This document shows, piece by piece, positions 18,881-28,443 of a stretch of 64,000 nucleotides of DNA. The position numbers and the translations under genes were made by a program. The notes under the pieces were generated by a model. It did not search any database. It was not told the origin of the DNA and saw only the letters and a program-made list of their open reading frames with translations. The DNA is from Buttiauxella sp. B2 (lineage in GTDB: Bacteria > Pseudomonadota > Gammaproteobacteria > Enterobacterales > Enterobacteriaceae): NCBI RefSeq assembly GCF_006376615.1, contig NZ_VEXQ01000006.1:124001-188000 (forward strand), in the 5' to 3' direction. Numbering within the stretch: the stretch's first letter is position 1; each line of letters opens with the position of its first letter.

Positions 18881-20116
18881 TTATTCTTTATAAGCTAGTT
18901 CATAAAGCATTAGCGCAAGTGTTTTCACGCCAGCCGCCAGATCGGTAATGTGTGTATCTTCCGCCGGGTTATGGCTGATGCCACCGATGCTCGGCATAAA
19001 AATCAGGCAAGTTGGAATAACAGGTGCAAATATTTGCGAATCGTGTCCGGCACCGCTGTGCATCCGGCGATAATTAATCTTTCCGGACTGACAAAGTGTT
19101 TCCAGCTTACCGACCAGTTGAGTATCCATTGGCACTGGAGCTTCATCCATCCATAAATCGATATCGATACCAATATCCATTTCATCGCAGATACGGTGCA
19201 TGTCACTTTCTAACTGCTCAGTAAATTGTTTGAGCGCGATGGCGTCAGTGTGGCGGCAATCGATAGTGAAACACGTTTTTCCCGGCACCACGTTTACGGT
19301 ATTCGGTTGTGGTTCAACTTTACCGAACGTTAGCACCAATGGATCGCCTGCCGCATTAGCTTTGGCGATTGATTCGCAGCAAATGCGACTAAAAGCATGA
19401 ACAGTGTCGCGGCGATAACTCATTGGCGTACTGCCCGCATGATTTGATTCACCGCTGAGCATCACGGTATAACGACGCTGACCGACAATCGCTGTTACCA
19501 CTCCAATTGATTGCTGATGGGTTTCCAGAATTCGCCCTTGCTCGATGTGTAATTCGACAAAGGCTTTTATGTCGCTACGTGCCTTGAGTGGCGCATCTGC
19601 AAGTGTAAAACCGCAGGCTGCCATGGCATCAATAAAACGCACGCCTTTTGCATCTTCAATATGGCGCACATCTTCGGGCTCAGCTTTGCCGAGAATATTT
19701 TTGCTGCCCCAGAAAACGTAAGGGAAACGGCTACCTTCTTCTTCTGCTAGCGCCACCATTTCCAGGGTGCGTAATGGTGCACCGTAAGTTTTATTCAACC
19801 AGCGAATAGCAAGCCATGCCGCCAGTGCGCCAAATTGCCCGTCAAGACGGCCGCCATTAACCACTGTATCAATATGTGAGCCGCTCAGAACCACTTCATT
19901 CGGATAACGCTGTCCGGTAATACGACCATATAAATTACCTACTTCATCAAAACGAGTTTCTAATCCATCTTGCTGCATACGCAATTTAAATTGCTGTTGT
20001 GTTTCCAGCCACAGTGGTGAATAAAGTAAACGCGTTATTCCCCCAGTGGGATCGGCTCCTATTGACGAAAGCCAGGGTAGAACATCTTCAATATCAGCCT
20101 GAAATGAATTCATCAT
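18881..20116 (-). CDS. allC: AllC, allantoate amidohydrolase
   Basis: 411 residues, as in E. coli. It is an M20-family metallo-amidohydrolase: SGSHIDTVVNGGRLDGQFG carries metal ligands His and Asp, AEEEGSRFP the catalytic and bridging glutamates, FVELHIEQG a further His, and HSGAGHDSQ the C-terminal His. It cleaves allantoate to (S)-ureidoglycine, CO2 and ammonia in the cytoplasm. The ATG at 20116 is followed by a second ATG; either may serve. It lies 13 bp downstream of allD and 11 bp upstream of allE. Confidence 0.96.
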   Translation of the reverse strand: MMNSFQADIEDVLPWLSSIGADPTGGITRLLYSPLWLETQQQFKLRMQQDGLETRFDEVGNLYGRITGQRYPNEVVLSGSHIDTVVNGGRLDGQFGALAAWLAIRWLNKTYGAPLRTLEMVALAEEEGSRFPYVFWGSKNILGKAEPEDVRHIEDAKGVRFIDAMAACGFTLADAPLKARSDIKAFVELHIEQGRILETHQQSIGVVTAIVGQRRYTVMLSGESNHAGSTPMSYRRDTVHAFSRICCESIAKANAAGDPLVLTFGKVEPQPNTVNVVPGKTCFTIDCRHTDAIALKQFTEQLESDMHRICDEMDIGIDIDLWMDEAPVPMDTQLVGKLETLCQSGKINYRRMHSGAGHDSQIFAPVIPTCLIFMPSIGGISHNPAEDTHITDLAAGVKTLALMLYELAYKE

Positions 20117-20129
20117 TAATTATCCTTAA

Positions 20130-21179
20130 TTATTGCGCGAAAGGATTTTTAGTTTCATAAGAACGGGTATACAGCGCATCGGAAACTAAATATTCATAAA
20201 TATCGTCAACAATATCGATACCTTCACGGTCGGTAGTTTGTTCATAAATATCGAGGTTTTGTCCTGGATAATAAACCTGAGAGAAGGCTGGTGCCGGTGT
20301 GATGGCGTTGAGTTGCTGCATCGTCTGGGTTAATGCACGGCGGAAATATTCACTATCACCGAAATATTCGGGATTAATCACCAGGTGGAGCTGGCCAAGA
20401 TTACGGCCGGCGCTCAGGTCGTCATACATAGAGGTCACTTCTTTGCCAAACGGCAGGCCAAGTAGGATGCCGGAAAGTACGTCAATCATCATCATCAAAC
20501 CGTAACCCTTGGGCCCGGCGGCTGGAAGCAGCGCGTGTACTGCAAAGGGGTCGGTAGTGGGTTGGCCGTTTTTATCAACGGCCCAGGTATCCGGAATCGT
20601 ACTGTTATGTGCCCGAGCGTCGAGAATTTTGCCCCAGGCCTGCACGGTGGTCGCCATATCAAAAGTGATTATATCGCTGTTTTCCCCTGGTGCAGCAAAG
20701 GCTAGAGGATTCGTGCCATAGTAGATCTCTGCGCCACCAAAGGGGACGACCATTGGGTCGGACTGGCATACGGAAAGCCCAACCAGCCCAGCTTTTGCAG
20801 CCATTTGTACAAAATAGGAAAGTGCCCCGCTGTGCCCCATGCTGCGAATGCCGACCACAGCCACACCGTTTTCCTGCGCCATATTAATCGCGTGTTCCAT
20901 GCCGAGTTTCGCCATGACCTGGCCCGCGCCGTTATCGCCATGCAAAATAGCGGAGCAGGGGCCTGTTTTCTCAAAGCGAATCTCCGGGTTGCAGTTAGTG
21001 CCCCCCTTTGAAATCCTTTCAGCATAATATTCAACACGCACCGCGCCGTGGGAATGAATGCCGCGAGCATCTGCATAAACAAGCACTTCTGCCACAGTTG
21101 CCGCGTGAGCGTTTTTTAACCCGGCCAGAGATAATTTATTTTTTATAAGCTGCAGGAGTGTTTCCCGACTGATTTTCAT
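20130..21179 (-). CDS. allD: AllD, ureidoglycolate dehydrogenase
   Basis: 349 residues from the ATG at 21179 (MKISRETLLQ), preceded by AAGGAAGG and matching the E. coli length. A start 21 bp further upstream is open but has no better support. It belongs to the type-2 malate/lactate dehydrogenase family, with YADARGIHSHGAVRVE near residue 30, MGHSGALSYFVQ and QSDPMVVPFGGAEIYYGTNPLAFA. It oxidises (S)-ureidoglycolate to oxalurate with NAD+, the branch point to the oxamate pathway encoded by divergent fdrA. First gene of allD-allC-allE. Confidence 0.96.
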   Translation of the reverse strand: MKISRETLLQLIKNKLSLAGLKNAHAATVAEVLVYADARGIHSHGAVRVEYYAERISKGGTNCNPEIRFEKTGPCSAILHGDNGAGQVMAKLGMEHAINMAQENGVAVVGIRSMGHSGALSYFVQMAAKAGLVGLSVCQSDPMVVPFGGAEIYYGTNPLAFAAPGENSDIITFDMATTVQAWGKILDARAHNSTIPDTWAVDKNGQPTTDPFAVHALLPAAGPKGYGLMMMIDVLSGILLGLPFGKEVTSMYDDLSAGRNLGQLHLVINPEYFGDSEYFRRALTQTMQQLNAITPAPAFSQVYYPGQNLDIYEQTTDREGIDIVDDIYEYLVSDALYTRSYETKNPFAQ

Positions 21180-21476
21180 CTGCCTTCCTTTTTCTAACAT
21201 ATAGAGCTTTTTCCTGGGGTAAACATACCTGTTGATAAAAGTAAAATTGTGATCTGTGTGGGCTAATTTCCATTGTTAGAATTAATTTGAAGGTGGCTAT
21301 GTTTTCTGTAATTAATTTCTACTAATAATTTTTCTGTATAATATTAAATAATAAGATGGGGAATGTTTAAATTCATTTGCTAATAACACTAGCGTGATAT
21401 CTATCACCTTATTATCCATTGTGAACAAATAATCTTCGTGCCATTAAACAGGCTTTTCGGTGATGAGGAATTATCA
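21180..21476. promoter_or_regulatory. allD-fdrA divergent promoter region
   Basis: A 297-bp, strongly AT-rich region between two divergent operons. It contains a perfect CRP-type dyad at 21393-21408 and a half-site TGTGA at 21248-21252. In E. coli AllS activates allD from this region; I could not define an AllS site. Confidence 0.75.
21393..21408. promoter_or_regulatory. Probable CRP site upstream of fdrA
   Basis: CGTGATATCTATCACC contains GTGA-N6-TCAC, the CRP core, inside the perfect 14-bp palindrome GTGATATCTATCAC. It lies about 70 bp before the fdrA start. CRP (or FNR-like) binding is inferred from the motif only. Confidence 0.6.
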
Positions 21477-23138
21477 ATGATTCACGCCTTTATTAAAAAA
21501 GGATGTTTTCAGGATTCGGTCAGCTTAATGCTTATTTCACGTAAGCTGAGCGAAACCGAAGGTGTTGAGGATGTCTCGGTAATGATGGGGACACCCGCTA
21601 ACAAAGCGTTGCTTGAGACAACGGGTTTTTGGCATGACGATTTTGCCACTGCAACGCCTAACGATATCTGTGTGGCGATCCTTAGCCAGAATGAAGATCC
21701 AGCCATTGTACTGAAGATCTGCCAGCAACTTGATTCAGCGCTTGAAGGTGTTGGGCAAGCTAATGGTGCAGGGCAAAAGTTGGTGCAGGCGAGACGTTGG
21801 GAGAGCGCCTGTCAAAAATTACCGCTGGCTAATTTAACGCTGATTTCTATCGCTGGTGAATATGCCGCAGAACTGGCTAATCAATCATTAGATAGCGGTA
21901 AAAACGTTATGATCTTCTCCGATAACGTCTCTCTCGAAGATGAAATTGCGTTAAAAACTAAAGCTCGAGAGAAAGGGTTAATTGTGATGGGGCCGGATTG
22001 CGGCACGACAATTATCGCAGGAACGCCGCTGGCGTTTGCCAATGTCATGGCCGAAGGCAATATCGGTGTGATTGGCGCATCCGGTACCGGCATTCAAGAA
22101 CTGATTTCGCAAATTGCCCTTAATGGGCAGGGTATCTCCCATGCGCTAGGACTCGGGGGACGCGACCTATCGGCACAAATTGGTGGTATCAGCGCACTTA
22201 CAGCCGTTGAAATGTTAAGTGCTGATTCGCAAAGCCAGGTGCTGGCGTTTGTATCAAAACCCCCTGCGCAAAGTGTGCGGAAAACCGTCATTGCCGCAAT
22301 GCATGCGCAAAGCAAGCCGGTTGTGGCGCTCTTTTTGGGGCATAAATCGGCGCAAAAACGTGATGGCAATATCTGGTTTGCCGAAACCCTCGATGACGCC
22401 GCGCGCCTGGCTTGTTTGCTTGCAAACGTGGAACGCCAGCGAGCCATGGCACCTCTTGTCGCAGGTGGCAAAATCACTGGGCTGTATACCGGCGGTACGT
22501 TGGCGGCAGAAGCAGCCATGCTGTTAGCCGAACAGCTTGGTGTAGAAGCTGATGATGAACATCATCACGGTACGATGCTGGACGCGGATGGTCATCGGGT
22601 GGTCGATCTTGGCGACGATTTTTACACCGTTGGCAAACCGCACCCGATGATTGACCCCACCACCCGCAACCAAATGATTAAAGATTTGGCCACGCAAGAT
22701 GAAGTTGGCGTACTGCTGCTCGATGTGGTGATTGGTTATGGCGCGCAAGCCGATCCTGCTGGAACGCTGGTGAGTGCGATAACCGCGCTTCAGGATAAAC
22801 GCCGCAAACCGTTGGCGATTATTGCGACCGTAACCGGTACCGAATCAGACCCGCAATGCCGCTCAAAACAACGCGCTATTTTGCGCGATGCCGGAGTTAT
22901 CGTGATGGATACCCTGCCGGAAGCCACTTTGCTTGCAAGCAAGCTTATCCATTCTCAACCCCTTGTCACCCAACAAACCACTCACCCGTTGCTTGAATAC
23001 GTTGCCGTTATTAACGCGGGATTGCGCAGCTTTGCTCAGGATTTGCAGGCAACCGCGACGCCAGTTGTGCATTTCCAGTGGGCACCTGTGGCCGGTGGAA
23101 ATCCCAAATTAGCCCGTTTATTAGCCCTATTAAAGTAA
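21477..23138 (+). CDS. fdrA: FdrA (AllF), subunit of oxamate carbamoyltransferase
   Basis: 553 residues from the ATG at 21477 (MIHAFIKKGC), which has GAGGAA upstream; the start matches E. coli FdrA (555). An upstream GTG at 21438 is rejected. FdrA has an acyl-CoA-synthetase (SucD-like) fold: GVIGASGTGIQEL is a nucleotide-binding loop and MGPDCGTTI and GLYTGGTLAAEAA are conserved. E. coli fdrA, ylbE and ylbF (allFGH) have been reported to encode the oxamic transcarbamylase that cleaves oxalurate to oxamate and carbamoyl phosphate. It opens the fdrA-ylbE-ylbF-ybcF operon. Confidence 0.94.
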   Translation: MIHAFIKKGCFQDSVSLMLISRKLSETEGVEDVSVMMGTPANKALLETTGFWHDDFATATPNDICVAILSQNEDPAIVLKICQQLDSALEGVGQANGAGQKLVQARRWESACQKLPLANLTLISIAGEYAAELANQSLDSGKNVMIFSDNVSLEDEIALKTKAREKGLIVMGPDCGTTIIAGTPLAFANVMAEGNIGVIGASGTGIQELISQIALNGQGISHALGLGGRDLSAQIGGISALTAVEMLSADSQSQVLAFVSKPPAQSVRKTVIAAMHAQSKPVVALFLGHKSAQKRDGNIWFAETLDDAARLACLLANVERQRAMAPLVAGGKITGLYTGGTLAAEAAMLLAEQLGVEADDEHHHGTMLDADGHRVVDLGDDFYTVGKPHPMIDPTTRNQMIKDLATQDEVGVLLLDVVIGYGAQADPAGTLVSAITALQDKRRKPLAIIATVTGTESDPQCRSKQRAILRDAGVIVMDTLPEATLLASKLIHSQPLVTQQTTHPLLEYVAVINAGLRSFAQDLQATATPVVHFQWAPVAGGNPKLARLLALLK

Positions 23139-23147
23139 GAGGTTGTT

Positions 23148-24407
23148 ATGACTACATCTCTGGCTCAAGCCAATACTGATGTGATTGAACGTATCCGCAA
23201 AGCTCGCCCACATTGGCTGGATGTTAAGCCCGCAGGCTTGTTAATCAGCGTGTTAAATCAAGGCATGACCTTACTGCATTCCGGCCCACCAATACGTTGG
23301 GAGCAAATGACCGGCCCGATGAAAGGGGCGTGTATTGGCGCTTGCCTGTTTGAAGGCTGGGCGAAAGATGAGACACAAGCCGTACAGTTGCTGGACGGTG
23401 GTGACGTGACGTTTGTGCCATGTCACCACGTTAGTGCAGTCGGACCGATGGGCGGGATCACCTCGCCGCACATGCCGATGTTAGTCGTAGAAAATATCAC
23501 TGACGGCAATCGTGCTTACTGCAACCTGAACGAAGGTATTGGGAAAGTGATGCGTTTTGGCGCATACGGTGAAGATGTTCAAGTGCGCCACCGCTGGATG
23601 CGCGATGTGTTGGGGCCGGTACTCAGCGGGGCACTTTCAAGTATGGAACGTGGTATCGATTTAACCGCGATGATGGCGCAGGGCATCACCATGGGCGATG
23701 AATTCCACCAGCGTAATATCGCCACGTCTGCACTGCTGATGCGCACACTGGCCCCTTACATCATCCGCCTGAACCATGATAAAGAGCAGCTCGCCGAAGT
23801 GATGGATTTCCTAAGCATCACCGATCAGTTCTTCCTGAACCTGGCAATGTCTTACTGCAAAGCCGCTATGGATGCTGGGGCAGAAATTAAAGCTGGGAGC
23901 ATTGTCACCGCCATGACACGTAACGGCCATGAATTTGGTATCCGCGTCAGTGGATTGGGCGATCGATGGTTTACCGCACCGGTAAATATGCCGCAAGGGC
24001 TGTTCTTTACTGGCTATTCGCAAGAACAAGCCAACCCAGATATGGGCGATAGTGCGATCACCGAAACCTTTGGTATTGGTGGAGCGGCGATGATTGCAGC
24101 CCCTGGTGTAACCCGTTTTGTGGGGGCTGGCGGTATGGATGCGGCGCAGAGCGTATCCGAAGAGATGGCGGAGATTTTCCTCGAGCGCAATATGCAACTC
24201 ACCATTCCTGGCTGGGATTTTCAGGGGGCCTGTTTAGGGCTGGATATTCGCCGCGTGGTGGAAACGGGGATTACGCCGCTAATCAATACTGGAATTGCAC
24301 ATAAAGATGCAGGTGTCGGGCAAATCGGTGCGGGAACAGTGCGTGCGCCGCTGGCCTGTTTTGAGCAGGCGCTGGAAGCGCTAGCTGAAGCCATGAATCT
24401 TTCTTGA
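23148..24407 (+). CDS. ylbE: YlbE (AllG), DUF1116 subunit of oxamate carbamoyltransferase, intact
   Basis: 419 residues in one uninterrupted frame. In E. coli K-12 this gene is annotated as interrupted, so the intact form here is noteworthy. The DUF1116 domain spans most of the chain, with GPPIRWEQMTGPMKGACIGA, DVTFVPCHHVSAVGPMGGI and GIAHKDAGVGQIGAGTVRAP as conserved blocks. It is reported as a required subunit of oxamate carbamoyltransferase together with FdrA and YlbF. It begins 9 bp after fdrA with AGAGG before the ATG. Confidence 0.92.
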   Translation: MTTSLAQANTDVIERIRKARPHWLDVKPAGLLISVLNQGMTLLHSGPPIRWEQMTGPMKGACIGACLFEGWAKDETQAVQLLDGGDVTFVPCHHVSAVGPMGGITSPHMPMLVVENITDGNRAYCNLNEGIGKVMRFGAYGEDVQVRHRWMRDVLGPVLSGALSSMERGIDLTAMMAQGITMGDEFHQRNIATSALLMRTLAPYIIRLNHDKEQLAEVMDFLSITDQFFLNLAMSYCKAAMDAGAEIKAGSIVTAMTRNGHEFGIRVSGLGDRWFTAPVNMPQGLFFTGYSQEQANPDMGDSAITETFGIGGAAMIAAPGVTRFVGAGGMDAAQSVSEEMAEIFLERNMQLTIPGWDFQGACLGLDIRRVVETGITPLINTGIAHKDAGVGQIGAGTVRAPLACFEQALEALAEAMNLS

Positions 24408-24415
24408 GGTAGCCG

Positions 24416-25216
24416 GTGATTTACGCACAGGCAAGCAGTCTGCACGCACCATATCATCTTGATAACTGGCGAGTGGCAGGGGTGTATACCCGCGCCATTA
24501 ATCTGGTTGGGAAATCGGGGAATTTATTAACGTTGCAGCGAGCTGGAAACGGCATCAGTCCGATGAGCTGGGTGTTACGCAGCCACGATTTCGACTCACT
24601 GCGTGAAACGTTAACCTCAGGCTGCAAAGTGAATGTGACTCCACATTACCTTGAGTTGGGTAAACGTAAGGTTTATGCACCGCAAAGGCGCTATTCATTG
24701 CGTTTGGTCTCGACAGCCAGTGGCGGCAATACAATACCGGAGAGTTACGTGAAGCGCGGGGATGAAACGGGCCTGTATGGCCCGCTTTCTTCGGCACTGT
24801 CTCATCCGTTGCATAGTGAGTTGCTCAAGCTAATGAGTCTGTTTCGTCAGACACTACGTGGGCGAAATGTTGACTGGTGCAGCCATCTGGGCAAAGGGCC
24901 GGGTTTAACGCCGACACATGATGATTTGCTGGTAGGCATGTTACTGGCAGCAAGGCTTAACGGAGTGCTAAAGGATGACCGTTTTTTTGCTGCATCCGGC
25001 AGTTTGCGCGCCGCGACCACGATGGTAAGCGTGGCTTATTTAGAGTACGCCGCGCGGGGGATTTTCGCCTCGCCGCTGCTTCATTTTGCTTACGCGCTTT
25101 CAAAGACGGAGCGCTTGCCCATGGCTGTGGAACAACTGTTGTCGTTAGGGCATACCTCTGGCGCGGATACATTACTGGGATTCTGGCTAGGGCTGCAGGC
25201 CATCCGATTATTATAA
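24416..25216 (+). CDS. ylbF: YlbF (AllH), DUF2877 subunit of oxamate carbamoyltransferase
   Basis: 266 residues from a GTG at 24416, 8 bp after ylbE and preceded by TGAGGTAGCCG. It belongs to the DUF2877 family; LGKGPGLTPTHDDLLVGMLLAA and ARGIFASPLLHFAYAL and the C-terminal GHTSGADTLLGFWLG are shared with E. coli YlbF (271 residues). The N-terminal third is less conserved. It is the third subunit of the reported oxamate carbamoyltransferase. Confidence 0.91.
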   Translation: MIYAQASSLHAPYHLDNWRVAGVYTRAINLVGKSGNLLTLQRAGNGISPMSWVLRSHDFDSLRETLTSGCKVNVTPHYLELGKRKVYAPQRRYSLRLVSTASGGNTIPESYVKRGDETGLYGPLSSALSHPLHSELLKLMSLFRQTLRGRNVDWCSHLGKGPGLTPTHDDLLVGMLLAARLNGVLKDDRFFAASGSLRAATTMVSVAYLEYAARGIFASPLLHFAYALSKTERLPMAVEQLLSLGHTSGADTLLGFWLGLQAIRLL

Positions 25217-25226
25217 AGGAATCGTT

Positions 25227-26129
25227 ATGAAGACTTTGGTCGTCGCCCTTGGCGGCAATGCTTTGCTTGAGCGTGGAGAAGCGCTGACAGCAGAAAATCA
25301 GTATCGCAATATTGATAAAGTCGCCGCAGCACTTGGGCAGTTGGCAAGCAAATATCGTCTGGCGCTGATTCACGGCAACGGGCCACAGGTTGGGCTACTT
25401 GCCTTACAAAATCTGGCCTATCGTGACGTGACACCTTATCCGCTGGATATCCTGGTGGCGGAAAGTCAGGGCATGATTGGCTACATGTTGGCTCAACGTC
25501 TGGCGCAACAGCCAGGCGTTCCTCCAGTGACCACCGTTTTGACGCGTATGCTGGTCAACGCGGGCGATCCCGCATTTTCAAGCCCGGAAAAGTTTATTGG
25601 CCCAATTTACGACCCAACGCAACAGGCGGAGCTTGAAGACCGCTACGGCTGGACGATGAAAGCCGATGGGCGTTATTTACGCCGCGTAGTGCCTTCGCCA
25701 GCACCGTTGAAAATCGTCGACAGCGAGGCTATTAATCTGCTGCTACAACACAATCATATCGTTATCTGTAGCGGTGGAGGTGGTGTGGCAATGGTCGAAG
25801 GTGAAGAGGGTGCACAGGGCGTTGAAGCGGTGATTGATAAAGACTTGGCCGCTGCACTGCTAGCTCAACAAATTGGCGCGGATGGCCTGATTATTCTGAC
25901 GGATGCTGATGCGGTTTATCAGAACTGGGGCACGCCAAAGCAGCGTGCTATTCGTCATGCCACGCCGGATGAACTGGCACCGTTTGCTAAATCCGACGGT
26001 TCAATGGGGCCGAAAGTGGCGGCGGTAAGCGACTTTGTCCGCACATCAGGCAAGCCAGCTTACATTGGTGCGATTCATCAGATTGACAAAATTCTCGCGG
26101 GTGAAGCGGGGACTTGTATCTCGCTTTAA
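25227..26129 (+). CDS. ybcF: YbcF (AllK), carbamate kinase
   Basis: 300 residues; E. coli YbcF has 297. The amino-acid-kinase fold is evident: VVALGGNALLERGE at the N-terminus, LIHGNGPQVGLLALQ, VICSGGGGVAMVE and GADGLIILTDADAVYQNWGTP. It transfers the phosphate of carbamoyl phosphate to ADP, giving ATP, CO2 and ammonia, so allantoin can yield energy anaerobically. It begins 10 bp after ylbF and closes the operon. Its 3' end faces selU only 3 bp away. Confidence 0.95.
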   Translation: MKTLVVALGGNALLERGEALTAENQYRNIDKVAAALGQLASKYRLALIHGNGPQVGLLALQNLAYRDVTPYPLDILVAESQGMIGYMLAQRLAQQPGVPPVTTVLTRMLVNAGDPAFSSPEKFIGPIYDPTQQAELEDRYGWTMKADGRYLRRVVPSPAPLKIVDSEAINLLLQHNHIVICSGGGGVAMVEGEEGAQGVEAVIDKDLAAALLAQQIGADGLIILTDADAVYQNWGTPKQRAIRHATPDELAPFAKSDGSMGPKVAAVSDFVRTSGKPAYIGAIHQIDKILAGEAGTCISL

Positions 26130-26132
26130 ATC

Positions 26133-27248
26133 TTATCCCTGCCGGCTGCTGCTGATATTCTCACGCAGCCAGGCTTCCACTTGCTGGTAATCCCCACGAA
26201 AGACAATGTTGGCTGCTTTTTTGCTCAATTGATAGCGATACATTGGGTCGTAATATTCTTCGAGCAGCGGGGCAAGCCAGGCGAGATGTCCATCAACGGA
26301 ACCGGTTTTACGTTGCAATTCCAGTGCTTCATCCAGACGTGCTGTGAATTGTGCAAAGCGCTCCATTCCTAAACGGCGACGAATGGCAAACAGGCCGTGA
26401 TGCAAATACTCACCGTAATTCTGCCAAGCCGTTTCTTCATCGTTAACCGACAAAAATGCCGCGCTCATTTGCTGGAAATATTCTATTTTTAGTCGCTCTA
26501 AGCGTTTTTCAAACGGATCGTCAATCACCACAATCGGTGAGCGCAACATTTGCTCTCTGAAGCATTCCGGGATATGGCGTGAGCCAATCATGCGGCCTTC
26601 ATCTTCGACAACCCAGGTAACTTCTGCGCCGTCACTTTTCTTGAGTAATGACACCGCCAGGTTGTTTTCAAAGTTTGTCTGTGAAGGTTGTTCGACAATC
26701 GTGCGGCCAAATGACGAGCCGCGATGATGCGCCAGCCCTTCCAGGTCGACACCGGTTGGCAGCGAGCGAATCAGGATGGTTTTACCACCGCCGGTGTTGC
26801 CACTGACGAGGATCATCGGCCAGCGCGAGCGGGTTTCAATCACGTCCATCGCATAATGGCGCAGCGCTTTATAACCGCCTTCAACCAGCGGGTAGTCAAC
26901 GCCTGCGTCGCGTAACCATTCCTGAGCAAGGTGAGAGCGCATACCGCCTCTGGCGCAGCACAGATACCCTTGCGGATTCTTGCGGCAATGTTCAAGCCAC
27001 TTCTGCAAACGAGCTTCACGGATTTCGCCATTGACGAGGCTATGGCCCAATTCCACCGCAGCTTCCTGCCCACGCTGTTTGTAGCAGGTGCCCACTTGCG
27101 CACGCTCATCATCAGACATCAGCGGTAAATTTAGTGCAGCAGGCATTGCCCCCTGGTTAAATTCAACCGGAGCACGCACGTCGATAAGTGGGATATCAGC
27201 GCGCAGCAGATGTTCATAATTTTGGGTATTGGGACGAGCGTTTTGCAT
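26133..27248 (-). CDS. selU: SelU (MnmH), tRNA 2-selenouridine synthase
   Basis: 371 residues. An N-terminal rhodanese domain carries the catalytic Cys97 ([11 protein letters not shown]) and a C-terminal P-loop domain begins at GNTGGGKT (150-157). The enzyme replaces sulfur by selenium in 2-thiouridine at the wobble position of Lys, Glu and Gln tRNAs, through a geranylated intermediate. In E. coli K-12 selU lies on the other side of the allantoin block, next to allS; here it is beside purK. It converges on ybcF with a 3-bp gap. Confidence 0.95.
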   Translation of the reverse strand: MQNARPNTQNYEHLLRADIPLIDVRAPVEFNQGAMPAALNLPLMSDDERAQVGTCYKQRGQEAAVELGHSLVNGEIREARLQKWLEHCRKNPQGYLCCARGGMRSHLAQEWLRDAGVDYPLVEGGYKALRHYAMDVIETRSRWPMILVSGNTGGGKTILIRSLPTGVDLEGLAHHRGSSFGRTIVEQPSQTNFENNLAVSLLKKSDGAEVTWVVEDEGRMIGSRHIPECFREQMLRSPIVVIDDPFEKRLERLKIEYFQQMSAAFLSVNDEETAWQNYGEYLHHGLFAIRRRLGMERFAQFTARLDEALELQRKTGSVDGHLAWLAPLLEEYYDPMYRYQLSKKAANIVFRGDYQQVEAWLRENISSSRQG

Positions 27249-27372
27249 ACATAAACCTTAAAGCGAGTGAGGCCGAAACGCCGTGGATTGTGCGCCTTGC
27301 AACGAAGAAAAGAAAGTTATGCGGGGATTGAGTTGTAGGGCAGGCCAGCGCAAGCGCCAGCTGCCGCTATGA

Positions 27373-28443
27373 TTACTTGGTGAGTTTACTCTGCGCCCAG
27401 GCAATGCCGCTGGCATAATCCGCAGTTAACAACGGCACTATCGCTTCAAGCGTTGCACTCAGTCTGTCGGTGTCGTTGTCGTTCAGGTTGAGATGGCCCA
27501 CTTTGCGCCCATCACGGACGTCTTTATCGTACCAATGCAAATGCACTAACGGCAGTTTTAGCCAGTCGTAATTCAGATCGGTGCCGATAAGGTTGATCAT
27601 GACTGAAGATGAGTTAACAACCGGTTGTGGCAATGGCAGGTCAACAATCGCACGCAGGTGCAATTCGAACTGGCTGATTGATGCACCGTTTTGCGTCCAG
27701 TGCCCGCTGTTGTGCACGCGTGGCGCCAGTTCATTAATCAGTAATCCGGCTGGCGTGATGAAGCACTCCATCGCCATCACGCCGACATAGTTCAACTCAT
27801 GCATGATAGCTGAAAGCATGGCTTCAGCCTGCAACTGTTGTTCCACGTTGGCGTGTGGAAAAACCACGCTGGTGCGAAGAATGCCGTCCTGATGCAAATT
27901 ATGCGTCAACGGGTAAAACACTGTTGTACCGTCATACCCACGCGCACCGACAAGAGAAACTTCTCCAGAGAAGTTAATGCCTCGCTCAACGATACACTCG
28001 CCATAACACTCATCAGGTAATTGATCTGTTTCGTTGCTGCGTAAACGCCATTGTCCGCGCCCGTCATATCCACCGACGCGGCGTTTCACAATCGCCAGTT
28101 CGCCCAGGTTTTGGAACACGTCAGTCCATTCGTCGCGGCTGGAAAGTAATTGCCACGGGGATGTCGCCAGTTCGAGCTTATCGAATAGCTGTTTTTGCGT
28201 CAGACGGTCGGCAATTATCGGGAAAACATCACGGTTCACAAACGCATTATGACGAGCCAGTTCGCGTGTGAGGGCAGTTTCAGGCCAGCGCTCAATTTCA
28301 GCGGTGATAACACTTTGTGCAAAAGGGACGGCCTCGGGTTCAGCGTCTAACCCAACGGGATAAACTGCGATACCCAATGGTTCGCCCGCCTGGCGTAACA
28401 TTCTGCCTAATTGGCCGTTGCCCAGTACGCAGACGCGTTTCAT
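27373..28443 (-). CDS. purK: PurK, 5-(carboxyamino)imidazole ribonucleotide synthase
   Basis: 356 residues, the usual length. It is an ATP-grasp enzyme: the N-terminus is [21 protein letters not shown], the ATP-grasp core contains [14 protein letters not shown] and [29 protein letters not shown]. It makes N5-CAIR from AIR, bicarbonate and ATP in purine synthesis. Its start overlaps the purE stop by 4 bp, the standard purEK operon. A 124-bp gap separates it from selU downstream. Confidence 0.97.
   Translation of the reverse strand: MKRVCVLGNGQLGRMLRQAGEPLGIAVYPVGLDAEPEAVPFAQSVITAEIERWPETALTRELARHNAFVNRDVFPIIADRLTQKQLFDKLELATSPWQLLSSRDEWTDVFQNLGELAIVKRRVGGYDGRGQWRLRSNETDQLPDECYGECIVERGINFSGEVSLVGARGYDGTTVFYPLTHNLHQDGILRTSVVFPHANVEQQLQAEAMLSAIMHELNYVGVMAMECFITPAGLLINELAPRVHNSGHWTQNGASISQFELHLRAIVDLPLPQPVVNSSSVMINLIGTDLNYDWLKLPLVHLHWYDKDVRDGRKVGHLNLNDNDTDRLSATLEAIVPLLTADYASGIAWAQSKLTK

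Noticed and set aside
27300-27365. Inverted repeat GCGC-TT-GCGC near the purK 3' end as a terminator
   Set aside because: The loop is only two bases and no T-run follows, so a stable terminator is not supported.
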